From the NCBI GenBank assembly GCA_002347985.1, contig DDYM01000038.1, positions 1-17,818 on the forward strand: a stretch of DNA of 17,818 bases, read 5' to 3'. The position numbers and the translations under genes are program-made. This document shows, in pieces, positions 1 through 6,939 of this stretch (position 1 is its first letter; every line of letters begins with the position of its first letter). The stretch is from Bacteroidetes bacterium UBA2234 (GTDB taxonomy: Bacteria; Bacteroidota; Bacteroidia; NS11-12g; UBA955). The notes beneath the pieces are model-generated. The model was given only the letters and a program-made list of their open reading frames with translations. It did no database searches and had not been told where the DNA came from.

Positions 1-294
1 AATTCTTTTAATACTCAAGGGTCCATTGTTGTGGCGCCGAGGTTCATCTATGTTGATGCAATGCTCCTGCTTCTAAGCCTATCTGCCCTATTTATGCAAT
101 CTAAAAAGTGGATTCAGAATTGGATTTTGTGGATAGTCATTGATGTGATTTATGTGCCGGTTTATTGGCTAAATCAAAATTATATTACCGCGGTTTTGTA
201 TTTGATTTACATTCCCCTTGCAGTCAAAGGTTACCAAATGTGGGTGAATGAAAGCAAGGAAATTAGTCTTGGGGAACGTAGTACAATCGACTAA
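1..294 (+). CDS. pnuC: PnuC-family transporter, C-terminal part (5' end outside window)
   Basis: This is the C-terminal end of a small membrane transporter of the PnuC family, which takes up nicotinamide riboside or, in related members, other vitamins such as thiamine. The frame is open from base 1 without a stop, so the GTG at 31 is an internal codon and the gene starts upstream of the window. The visible 97 codons hold two to three hydrophobic helices. The family's C-terminal pattern is readable: a Lys/Trp-rich turn (KKWIQNWILWIVIDV), a Tyr-rich loop, a helix starting YITAVLYLIY, and the end KGYQMW. The last 32 bases overlap the 3' end of the convergent M16 peptidase gene. The substrate cannot be told from this fragment; nicotinamide riboside is the default assumption for the family. 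Confidence 0.82.
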   Translation, partial: NSFNTQGSIVVAPRFIYVDAMLLLLSLSALFMQSKKWIQNWILWIVIDVIYVPVYWLNQNYITAVLYLIYIPLAVKGYQMWVNESKEISLGERSTID

Positions 295-1510
295 AATTTT
301 CTTCAGCCATGAGTTCGTTGGCTACTTCAAGTACATCGCTAACTGTGACTTTTCTGATTGAATCAATGGCGTGTTCGATAGAATTGGCTTTTCCTTTTCT
401 CAATACGCTCTGACCGAGGTGCATCATCAGGCCGCTGCGATTTTCATTGGAAAGAATGAGTTGACCTGCGTACTGATTTTTGGCCCTGGACAATTGCAAG
501 GTACCTAGCGATTGGGTACGAAGTTTTTTTAACTCTTTGAAAATTAGTTCTACGGAACGTTCGATATACTTGGGTTCGCTGCCTACGAAACAATGGAACA
601 AGCCGGTTTCCTCAAATGCGCTGTATCCGCTTTCTACATTGTAGGTATATCCGTATTTTTCACGAATTGCTAGATTTAATCGACTGTTTAAAACGGGCCC
701 TCCGAAAAAATTGTTCACCAACAGCAATTTCCATCGATTTGGATGATCGATTTCGTAAGCCAAACTTCCCAAAATGGCATAAGCTTGGTTGAAATCTGTT
801 TTTTTCACCTCATGGAAAACAGGGATAGGCTCGAATTTGCGGTTGGCCGAAATCAAACCGGCCGAATTCAATTCTTGTGCTTTTGGCAAAAATCGATCTA
901 GCGCAAGAAGTACGCGTTCAATGGAAACATTACCCACCACTGCAAACACCATATTATCAAATCGATAGTGGCTATTTACAAAATTGCGCAAATCCGCCTG
1001 ACTGATAAGATTTACCGATTCTTCAGTACCTAAAATATTATGGGCCAGGGGATGGCCTTCAAAAATCTTTTCTTGGAATTCATCGAATATATTCTCTTCT
1101 GGGGTATCGAGATACATATTGATTTCATCTACAATCACCTTTTTTTCTTTTTCTAACTCACCCTCTGGAAAGGTGGATCGAAAAACGACATCACATAGAA
1201 TATCGGTAAGTCGAGATAAGTGCTTGGACTGGGTGGTGCCGTAGATGGTTGTTATTTCTTTGGTAGTATAGGCATTGAGTTCGCCGCCCACCACTTCTAA
1301 ATGATTCAGTACGTGGATGGTCTTTCGATGGGTGGTGCCCTTAAAAAGCATGTGTTCCAGGCAGTGAGCGAGACCCGGATTCTGGCCGTCGTTTTTGCTA
1401 CCCGCCTGAATGGTAAATCCTGCATGAACCAACTGGGTGCCTTTCACACGTTGGTGTACCACGCGCAAACCATTCGGCAGTGTAATTAGTTGGTATTGTT
1501 CAGAACCCAT
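263..1510 (-). CDS. M16 family zinc peptidase (insulinase/processing-peptidase-like)
   Basis: This is a 415-residue metallopeptidase of family M16 (pitrilysin/insulinase clan), close in size to the single-gene bacterial mitochondrial-processing-peptidase-like enzymes. The inverted zinc motif HxxEH is complete (HCLEH, H49, E52, H53), and the distal zinc-ligand Glu falls 76 residues on in VIVDEINMY (E129), as the family expects. The C-terminal half carries the conserved Arg-Tyr substrate-binding segment (REKYGYTYNV). No signal peptide is visible, so it is probably cytoplasmic. I chose the ATG at 1510. The longer reading frame to 1570 would begin upstream of an exact -7 promoter element (1525-1518) and run into the divergent phosphoesterase gene, and protein homology starts only at QLITLPNGLRVV. 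No inactive partner M16 subunit lies next to it. The 3' end overlaps the pnuC end by 32 bp. Confidence 0.93.
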   Translation of the reverse strand: MGSEQYQLITLPNGLRVVHQRVKGTQLVHAGFTIQAGSKNDGQNPGLAHCLEHMLFKGTTHRKTIHVLNHLEVVGGELNAYTTKEITTIYGTTQSKHLSRLTDILCDVVFRSTFPEGELEKEKKVIVDEINMYLDTPEENIFDEFQEKIFEGHPLAHNILGTEESVNLISQADLRNFVNSHYRFDNMVFAVVGNVSIERVLLALDRFLPKAQELNSAGLISANRKFEPIPVFHEVKKTDFNQAYAILGSLAYEIDHPNRWKLLLVNNFFGGPVLNSRLNLAIREKYGYTYNVESGYSAFEETGLFHCFVGSEPKYIERSVELIFKELKKLRTQSLGTLQLSRAKNQYAGQLILSNENRSGLMMHLGQSVLRKGKANSIEHAIDSIRKVTVSDVLEVANELMAEENFSRLYYVPQD

Positions 1511-1517
1511 TGATTGG

Positions 1518-1525
1518 CAAAAATA
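1518..1525 (-). promoter_or_regulatory. Bacteroidota -7 element for the M16 peptidase gene
   Basis: Read on the minus strand this is TATTTTTG, an exact match to TAnnTTTG. Seven bases separate it from the ATG at 1510. A TTG at 1552-1550 (minus strand), 24 bases upstream, could be the -33 element. If transcription starts about four bases after the box, as in Bacteroides promoters, the leader would be only about four bases long. Confidence 0.65.
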
Positions 1526-1539
1526 CCTTCTGTTTGGCG

Positions 1540-1547
1540 TATTTTTG
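1540..1547 (+). promoter_or_regulatory. Bacteroidota -7 element for the DHH phosphoesterase operon
   Basis: TATTTTTG matches TAnnTTTG exactly and lies nine bases before the ATG at 1557. A TTG at 1514-1516, 23 bases upstream, is a plausible -33 element. The predicted 5' leader is about six bases. Confidence 0.65.
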
Positions 1548-1556
1548 TACAATTCC

Positions 1557-2579
1557 ATGTTAATCAACAATACTTCCCTCTTAGTTCAAAATATCAAGGA
1601 CAGAAAATATCATTCTGTTGTTATCACAACACACCACAAACCCGATGGCGATGCGATGGGATCCACGCTCGGACTCTGTGCGTTTTTGAAAGAGTTTATA
1701 GATGATGTTGTGGTTTGCACTCCAACGGATTATGCTGAAAATTTGTTTTGGTTGCCGGGTAATGAAAATGTGATTGATTTTGAGCAGAACCCCGCTGTGG
1801 TATCTGAAAAAGTGGCTGGCGCTGAGTTGATATTTTGTTTGGACTTTAATCGCTTGTCCAGAATCAATCAATTGGGTGAACTAGTTGGTGAATCCAAGGC
1901 ATCTAAAATAATGATAGATCACCACTTAGAACCGGAGAATTTTTCTGATTTTACTTATTGGAATCACCAAGCGTCGAGCACTTGTGAGTTGATTTACCTA
2001 TGGATCAAAGAGTCTTTTGGTCCAGGTTTCATTTCAAAAGATATCGCAACTTGTTTGTACACGGGTTTGATGACAGATACAGGGAATTTTCAGCACAACA
2101 ACACCAAGCCTTTTACATTGAGATTGGCGGCAGACTTGATGGAATTTGGAGCAGATCATTTGGCAATACATGCCAACATTTACGATGTATTTACGTTGGA
2201 TCGTACCAAATTGTGGGGGTATTGCCTTTACAAGAAGCTTGAAATAATTCCGGAATGCAGAACGGCATTGATTTATTTGGATAGAGATGAACTGAGACAA
2301 TTTCATGTTCAAACCGGCGATACTGAGGGCTTGGTAAATTTTGGATTGGGTTTAAAGGATATCGTTTTGAGTGTTTTGATTATCGACAGGACGGAAAGGG
2401 TTAAAATGAGCTTCAGGAGCAAAGGAACATTTCCAGCCAATGAGTTTGCGGGCAAGTATTTTGAAGGTGGTGGACACAGAAATGCGGCAGGCGGACAGAG
2501 TACAGAAACGCTAGAGGAGACGGTGGCGAAGTTCAAGGCATCGATACAATGGTATAAAAAAGAATTACAAGCGATTTAA
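1557..2579 (+). CDS. nrnA: DHH/DHHA1 phosphoesterase, NrnA-like (oligoribonuclease / pAp phosphatase type)
   Basis: This is a 340-residue cytoplasmic DHH-family phosphoesterase. NrnA-type members degrade short oligoribonucleotides and often dephosphorylate 3'-phosphoadenosine 5'-phosphate. All metal-binding motifs are present: HHKPDGDAMGS (H26, D30, D32), FCLDFN (D96), the DHH triad in IDHHLEP (D121-H123), and TGLMTDTGNF (D174). The C-terminal DHHA1 domain ends with the substrate-binding GGGHRNAAGG (304-313). Length is normal for NrnA. I chose the ATG at 1557 because the longer frame from 1437 lies inside the divergent peptidase gene and upstream of the promoter box at 1540-1547. An FKBP-like lipoprotein gene follows after seven bases and is probably co-transcribed. 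The exact substrate within the family is inferred; assignment to the DHH family is firm. Confidence 0.92.
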   Translation: MLINNTSLLVQNIKDRKYHSVVITTHHKPDGDAMGSTLGLCAFLKEFIDDVVVCTPTDYAENLFWLPGNENVIDFEQNPAVVSEKVAGAELIFCLDFNRLSRINQLGELVGESKASKIMIDHHLEPENFSDFTYWNHQASSTCELIYLWIKESFGPGFISKDIATCLYTGLMTDTGNFQHNNTKPFTLRLAADLMEFGADHLAIHANIYDVFTLDRTKLWGYCLYKKLEIIPECRTALIYLDRDELRQFHVQTGDTEGLVNFGLGLKDIVLSVLIIDRTERVKMSFRSKGTFPANEFAGKYFEGGGHRNAAGGQSTETLEETVAKFKASIQWYKKELQAI

Positions 2580-2586
2580 TGCAGGG

Positions 2587-3534
2587 ATGAAAAATATCAA
2601 AATGAAAAAGGAATTTTGGATTGGATTGATTGTGTCACCATTGCTTTTGGTGGTGGGCTGTAACGGGGGATTTAAGACCAGCGACAAAGGGTTGGTTTAT
2701 AAATTTTTGGAAGGAGATGCTTTGAAAAAGCCCTACGGTCCTCATCATTTTATGTTGTTAAATCATATGCTGATAGGTCCTAAGGGAGATACCTTGGAGA
2801 ACAGTTTTTTGTCCGACACCTTGGAGGAATTGCCCTACCCGCTTGCTGCGAAGAACGAATTGCTAGAAGCTTTGATGATGATGGGTGCGGGTTCCAAAAT
2901 GGAAGTAAAAATTAGTACAGACAGTCTGAAACAGAAAATTGGGGGATCGCCCTTAATTGCACTGCTAGAATCGGGGAAAGAAGCTAGATTCATTATTCAA
3001 GTAGACCGCGTTTTGACGGCCGAGGATTATGATGCCTACCGAAATCAGAAATTCTTGAATCGCATTATGGCGGAGAACAAAATGATCGACGATTATGCAT
3101 CGAAAAATGGTGTGAAAGGTTTAATTGATGGCGGTTGGTTGTTGGATTCGAACAAGATGATCAAATACAGAATCAAGCGATTAGATGGGCTGTACGACAT
3201 AGAGCAAAGGAGATTAGAAAACGCGCCGTTTTGGAAATCAGCAAAAGCGGTTACTTTTCATTGCGAAGTCTATAATATTGATGGTACTTTGTTGGTGAAT
3301 TCGGCGATGGAAGGTCGTTTGTATAGGGCTGAGAAATTGAGTGTAGACCCTTTTGAATCTGCGTTGGCGATTTACGATGTCAGGTGTTTAAATATTTTGC
3401 CATTTTATTTGGGTGATGGCGAAGAAGGAGAGTTTTTGGTAACCTCGTCCAACGGTTACGGAAATCGCGGAAGAATTGGAGTGCCTGCCTACGCACCCCT
3501 TCGGGTTGTGATTAAATCAGTAAAACCGGAGTAA
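2587..3534 (+). CDS. Lipoprotein with two FKBP-like (peptidyl-prolyl isomerase-like) domains, GldI-like
   Basis: This 315-residue lipoprotein has a basic start, a hydrophobic stretch, and the lipobox VVGC with the lipidated Cys at 25, so it is probably anchored on the periplasmic side. Two regions resemble the FKBP fold. The first spans roughly residues 35-140 and has an FKBP-like order of elements. The second, roughly 222-315, ends with the typical NGYGNRGRIGVPAYAPL strand-loop. Several FKBP pocket residues look absent in the second domain: no F-D pair after the first strand, and no Trp at the central helix. Isomerase activity is therefore doubtful and a chaperone role is possible. It follows the DHH phosphoesterase by seven bases. 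In flavobacteria the gliding lipoprotein gene gldI has the same neighbour, from my memory of that synteny. A start at 2602 (second Met, before KKEFW) is also possible. Confidence 0.8.
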   Translation: MKNIKMKKEFWIGLIVSPLLLVVGCNGGFKTSDKGLVYKFLEGDALKKPYGPHHFMLLNHMLIGPKGDTLENSFLSDTLEELPYPLAAKNELLEALMMMGAGSKMEVKISTDSLKQKIGGSPLIALLESGKEARFIIQVDRVLTAEDYDAYRNQKFLNRIMAENKMIDDYASKNGVKGLIDGGWLLDSNKMIKYRIKRLDGLYDIEQRRLENAPFWKSAKAVTFHCEVYNIDGTLLVNSAMEGRLYRAEKLSVDPFESALAIYDVRCLNILPFYLGDGEEGEFLVTSSNGYGNRGRIGVPAYAPLRVVIKSVKPE

Positions 3535-3570
3535 CACAAATTTTTCTCTCAAACAGCACATCGAACACAC

Positions 3571-3578
3571 TAATTTTG
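3571..3578 (+). promoter_or_regulatory. Bacteroidota -7 element upstream of rfbB
   Basis: TAATTTTG is an exact TAnnTTTG match, seven bases before the rfbB ATG at 3586. I see no clear TTG -33 element at the usual distance. The predicted leader is about four bases. Confidence 0.55.
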
Positions 3579-3585
3579 AATCTTT

Positions 3586-4638
3586 ATGAGTAAAAAGAAC
3601 ATAATCATTACGGGCGGGGCCGGTTTCATTGGAAGTCATGTAGTAAGGCGTTTTGTCCAGAATCATCCAGACTTGCATATCATCAATCTTGATGTACTGA
3701 CGTATGCTGGGAATTTGGAGAATTTGAAGGATATCGAGAATGCATCGAACTACGAGTTTGTTCGAATGGATATTACCAACAAGGAGGCTGTTGAGTCATT
3801 GTTTACATCGCGAAGCATTCATGGCGTAATCCATTTGGCTGCGGAAAGTCACGTAGATAGGAGCATTACCAATCCGATTGATTTTGTGATGACAAATGTA
3901 GTGGGTACGGTTGTATTGTTAAACGCTTACAAAGCCTATGGCGATACTGAAAATGGTAGATTTTATCATGTGAGTACAGACGAAGTGTATGGAACATTAG
4001 GAGACGACGGCAAGTTCACAGAGGAAACGCCTTACGATCCAAATTCTCCTTATAGCGCATCAAAAGCCAGTTCAGATCATTTTGTTAGGGCCTACCATGA
4101 GACTTATAAAATGCCTATGGTAATTAGTAACTGTTCTAACAATTATGGCAGCCATCAATTTCCGGAAAAGCTCATCCCCTTGATGATTCACAACATCACG
4201 AACAACAAACCTCTGCCTGTTTATGGCAAGGGTGAGAACATTCGCGATTGGTTGTGGGTTGAGGATCATGCGCGTGCAATTGAGACTATTTATTTCAATG
4301 GAAAAAATGGGGAGACTTATAACATCGGTGGCAATAACGAATGGAAGAACATTGATTTGGTTCATAAACTCTGTGAAATTATGGATCGTAAATTGGGTCG
4401 TGTCGCTGGCGAATCGGCCAAGTTGATTACTTACGTAACCGATCGTAAAGGGCATGATTTCCGATATGCAATAGACGCGAGTAAGTTGGAAAACGAATTG
4501 GGATGGACACCAAGTGTTGCCTTCGACCAAGGTTTTGACAAGACGATAGATTGGTATTTGGAGAACAATGAGTGGTTGGAGCGGGTTACATCGGGTGCCT
4601 ACGCCGATTATTATACATCGATGTATGCGGCGCGCTAA
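3586..4638 (+). CDS. rfbB: dTDP-glucose 4,6-dehydratase
   Basis: This enzyme converts dTDP-glucose to dTDP-4-keto-6-deoxyglucose, the second step towards dTDP-L-rhamnose and other deoxysugars for surface polysaccharides. The 350-residue protein is an extended short-chain dehydrogenase. It has the NAD-binding GGAGFIGS (G10, G13, G16), the nucleotide-pocket LAAESHVDRS (84-93), catalytic STDEVYG (T131, D132, E133) and YSASK (Y156, K160), and the substrate-binding segment NCSNNYGSHQFPEKLIPL. Length is typical. Other rfb genes (rfbA, rfbC, rfbD) are not adjacent, so it is a stand-alone copy here. It probably has its own promoter (element at 3571-3578). The ATG at 3586 fits the family's N-terminus, which begins just before the Rossmann strand. 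Confidence 0.97.
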   Translation: MSKKNIIITGGAGFIGSHVVRRFVQNHPDLHIINLDVLTYAGNLENLKDIENASNYEFVRMDITNKEAVESLFTSRSIHGVIHLAAESHVDRSITNPIDFVMTNVVGTVVLLNAYKAYGDTENGRFYHVSTDEVYGTLGDDGKFTEETPYDPNSPYSASKASSDHFVRAYHETYKMPMVISNCSNNYGSHQFPEKLIPLMIHNITNNKPLPVYGKGENIRDWLWVEDHARAIETIYFNGKNGETYNIGGNNEWKNIDLVHKLCEIMDRKLGRVAGESAKLITYVTDRKGHDFRYAIDASKLENELGWTPSVAFDQGFDKTIDWYLENNEWLERVTSGAYADYYTSMYAAR

Positions 4639-4670
4639 ACTTTGAGTAAAGGGAATAATCGTTTAATTCA

Positions 4671-4682
4671 TATAATATTATA
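4671..4682. repeat. 12-bp perfect AT-only palindrome before cysS
   Basis: TATAATATTATA is its own reverse complement and ends two bases before the cysS ATG at 4685. It might be a protein-binding site or a chance product of an AT-rich leader. As an RNA hairpin it would be very weak. Confidence 0.4.
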
Positions 4683-4684
4683 AG

Positions 4685-6151
4685 ATGCAGATATATAATA
4701 CCCTGAGTAGAAAGCTGGAAACATTTGAATCGATTTCACCGAAGCATGTGGGAATATATGTTTGTGGACCTACTGTATATGGACCACCGCATTTGGGTCA
4801 TGTTAGAGGTCCGATTGTATTTGATGTACTTCGCAGATACTTGATTTTGCAGGGATACAAGGTACGCTTTGTAAGAAACATCACGGATGTGGGTCATTTG
4901 GTTGGTGACGCAGATGAGGGGGAGGACAAATTGGCAAAACAGGCAAAGGTAGAGCAGTTGGAGCCGATGGAAGTCGCCCAAGCGTATACGGATGCGTATA
5001 ATTCGGTGATGGATCGAATGAATGTGATGAAGCCAAGCATCGAGCCACGCGCTACGGGACATATTATCGAACAAATCGAAATGATTCAAAATATCATGGA
5101 GAAAGGTTTGGCATATGAGTCTAATGGTTCTGTATATTTTGACGTGATGGCTTACAATGCCAATCAGCATTATGGTGTGTTGAGTGGTAGGGTTTTGGAA
5201 GATTTACAGGCAGGTGCAGGCAATCAAAGTCGTTCCTTGGAAGGACAAGACGAAAAACGCAATCCCAATGATTTTGCTTTGTGGAAGCGGGCATCGGCGG
5301 AACATATTATGCAGTGGAGTAGTCCTTGGGGCAAGGGTTTCCCAGGATGGCATATTGAATGTAGTGCAATGAGCGCGAGGTATTTGGGAGAGGAGTTTGA
5401 TATTCACGGCGGCGGAATGGATTTGCTTTTTCCCCACCATGAATGTGAAATCGCTCAGAGTACTGCGGCCCATAATCACTCACCGGCAAAGTATTGGGTT
5501 CACCACAATATGATTACCATCAATGGACAGAAAATGGCCAAGAGTTTGGGCAATGGAATCATGGTGGAACAGTTATTTACTGGCGATAATCCTTTGTTGG
5601 CGCAGGCTTTCAGCCCAATGACACTTCGCTTTTTTGTTTTACAGGCACATTATCGCGGTACCTTAGACTTTAGCAATGATGCTTTATTGGCTGCCCAAAA
5701 GGGATGGCAGAGGATGCAATCCGCATTTAAGTTGGTGGGCGCGCTTCCTACGGTGAATTCGGATGCAACTTGCGAAGTGGATGACATAATTGCAGGCATT
5801 CAAGAGAGTTTGAACGAGGATTTAAATACCCCTCAAGCGATTGCTCATTTGTTTGAGCTTGCTCGCCGAATCAATGTGATTAACGATGGTAAGGATAGTA
5901 TAACGCAAGCAACAAAAGTTCTTATTCAATCAATTATCCTTGACTATTGTGAGGGTGTGTTGGGGATGAAGACGGATGAAGGCGCTGATAATTCTGGCTT
6001 GGAAGATGCAATGTCGATTTTGCTTGATTTGAGAGGCAAAGCCAAGGCAGATAAAAATTGGTCATTAAGCGATCAAATTAGGGATGCGTTGAAGGAGAAG
6101 GGATTTGAAATCAAAGACGGAAAAGACGGAACTACCTGGAATAAAATTTAA
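4685..6151 (+). CDS. cysS: Cysteinyl-tRNA synthetase
   Basis: This class I aminoacyl-tRNA synthetase charges tRNA-Cys in the cytoplasm. The 488-residue protein shows the N-terminal [13 protein letters not shown] block with the zinc ligand C27 and the HIGH-type motif (H36-L-G-H39). The remaining zinc ligands follow as C226 (in WHIECSAMS) and H251/E255 (in HHECE). The KMSKS loop reads KMAKS (283-287). The C-terminal part carries the helical anticodon-binding region and ends [11 protein letters not shown], like many bacterial CysRS. All key residues are present. The gene lies 46 bases after rfbB and 26 bases before rsmE, so cysS and rsmE are probably one transcription unit. No T-box or other leader is visible in the short upstream gap. 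Confidence 0.98.
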   Translation: MQIYNTLSRKLETFESISPKHVGIYVCGPTVYGPPHLGHVRGPIVFDVLRRYLILQGYKVRFVRNITDVGHLVGDADEGEDKLAKQAKVEQLEPMEVAQAYTDAYNSVMDRMNVMKPSIEPRATGHIIEQIEMIQNIMEKGLAYESNGSVYFDVMAYNANQHYGVLSGRVLEDLQAGAGNQSRSLEGQDEKRNPNDFALWKRASAEHIMQWSSPWGKGFPGWHIECSAMSARYLGEEFDIHGGGMDLLFPHHECEIAQSTAAHNHSPAKYWVHHNMITINGQKMAKSLGNGIMVEQLFTGDNPLLAQAFSPMTLRFFVLQAHYRGTLDFSNDALLAAQKGWQRMQSAFKLVGALPTVNSDATCEVDDIIAGIQESLNEDLNTPQAIAHLFELARRINVINDGKDSITQATKVLIQSIILDYCEGVLGMKTDEGADNSGLEDAMSILLDLRGKAKADKNWSLSDQIRDALKEKGFEIKDGKDGTTWNKI

Positions 6152-6177
6152 TTCAAGTGATTTTATAATAATCGAAT

Positions 6178-6867
6178 ATGCCGGGTCATTTCACCTTCTA
6201 CTGTAATAAAAAAGATGGCGATATTGCATTTTTTGATGAGGTAGAATCCAAACATGCGATTCAAGTACTTCGATATGCGGTGGGTGATGAAATTCACTTT
6301 ACCAACGGGGAGGGGTTGCGGATGCGAGGGGTGATAGAGAGCGCAAGTAAATCGGGATTTCAGGCAAGGGTGATTGAATCCATTCAGGTTGAAAGACCTG
6401 CAGAACTTCATGTGCTGATGGCCATTTTGAAAGCGGGTGATAGAATGGAATGGGCCTGTGAAAAAATCACAGAATTGGGTGGCAGCAGCCTTACTTTATT
6501 TCAAAGTGACCATGGGGAGCGTGGCAAGGTGAATCTAGACAGGATGAAAAAGGTGGCTTTATCGGCGATGAAACAGAGTCATGGTGCATGGTTGCCCAAA
6601 ATCGATGTGTTGAATTTTAAGCAAGCGATTGATTCATTCAGTGATGTCCAATCCAAATTCATTGCATATTGTGGGGAGGGACCGAAAACTTCCATGTTGG
6701 CTTTGCATTTGCCTGCGGCGATCATGATTGGACCGGAAGGTGATTTTTCGAACAAAGAGATTGAACTATCTGCGGAAAAGGGATGGGTGCCCCTAGATTT
6801 GGGCAAGCAAATATTAAGAACTGAGACTGCGGCAGTGTCTGTTACAGCGGCGTTGCGTTTGCGATAA
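6178..6867 (+). CDS. rsmE: 16S rRNA (uracil(1498)-N3)-methyltransferase
   Basis: This SPOUT-superfamily enzyme methylates U1498 of 16S rRNA using S-adenosylmethionine. The 229-residue protein has an N-terminal PUA-like RNA-binding part (about 1-70), including HAIQVLRYAVGDEIHFTNG. The SPOUT knot follows with the diagnostic SAM-binding motifs GPEGDFS (185-191; the usual form is GPEGGFS) and LGKQILRTETA (208-218). Length is usual for RsmE. It follows cysS by 26 bases on the same strand with no promoter element visible between them. The single Gly-to-Asp change in the GPEG loop is the only departure from the common consensus, and I believe related sequences often vary at that position. Confidence 0.95.
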   Translation: MPGHFTFYCNKKDGDIAFFDEVESKHAIQVLRYAVGDEIHFTNGEGLRMRGVIESASKSGFQARVIESIQVERPAELHVLMAILKAGDRMEWACEKITELGGSSLTLFQSDHGERGKVNLDRMKKVALSAMKQSHGAWLPKIDVLNFKQAIDSFSDVQSKFIAYCGEGPKTSMLALHLPAAIMIGPEGDFSNKEIELSAEKGWVPLDLGKQILRTETAAVSVTAALRLR

Positions 6868-6910
6868 TTGTGGGTAATTCTCAGTGTTTTCGTTGCATGT
6901 GAAAGTGTCT

Positions 6911-6925
6911 GAATTCCATGAATTC
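6911..6925. repeat. Inverted repeat GAATTC-N3-GAATTC before the purD promoter element
   Basis: Two copies of the palindrome GAATTC lie three bases apart (6911-6916 and 6920-6925), immediately upstream of the -7 element at 6928-6935. This is where a repressor or activator site would sit, but no regulator is known from the sequence, and the repeat may be chance. Confidence 0.35.
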
Positions 6926-6927
6926 GG

Positions 6928-6935
6928 TATCTTTG
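6928..6935 (+). promoter_or_regulatory. Bacteroidota -7 element upstream of purD
   Basis: TATCTTTG is an exact TAnnTTTG match only four bases before the GTG start codon at 6940. If transcription begins about four bases after the box, the mRNA would start at or within a base of the start codon. No good -33 TTG is found at the usual distance. Confidence 0.55.
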
Positions 6936-6939
6936 TTTT

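Larger units (their letters stand above)
1518..1547. repeat. 9-bp inverted repeat formed by two facing promoter elements
   Basis: Bases 1518-1526 and 1539-1547 are perfect reverse complements (CAAAAATAC / GTATTTTTG) separated by 12 bases. Each arm contains the -7 promoter element of one of the two divergent genes. The symmetry could simply reflect two identical promoter boxes, or could also be an operator for a dimeric regulator. Confidence 0.7.

Noticed and set aside
1301..1489. 62-codon plus-strand frame inside the M16 peptidase gene
   Set aside because: It is an antisense shadow of the conserved HCLEH region with no independent coding evidence.
4072..4530. 152-codon open frame on the minus strand inside rfbB
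   Set aside because: It lies wholly within a confidently assigned enzyme gene, shows no recognisable protein pattern and has no promoter-like element; it is a shadow of the rfbB codon pattern.
4641..4671. Possible cysS promoter (TTTG at 4641 with TAATTCAT 19 bases later)
   Set aside because: The spacing is right, but the -7 element misses three of six fixed bases.
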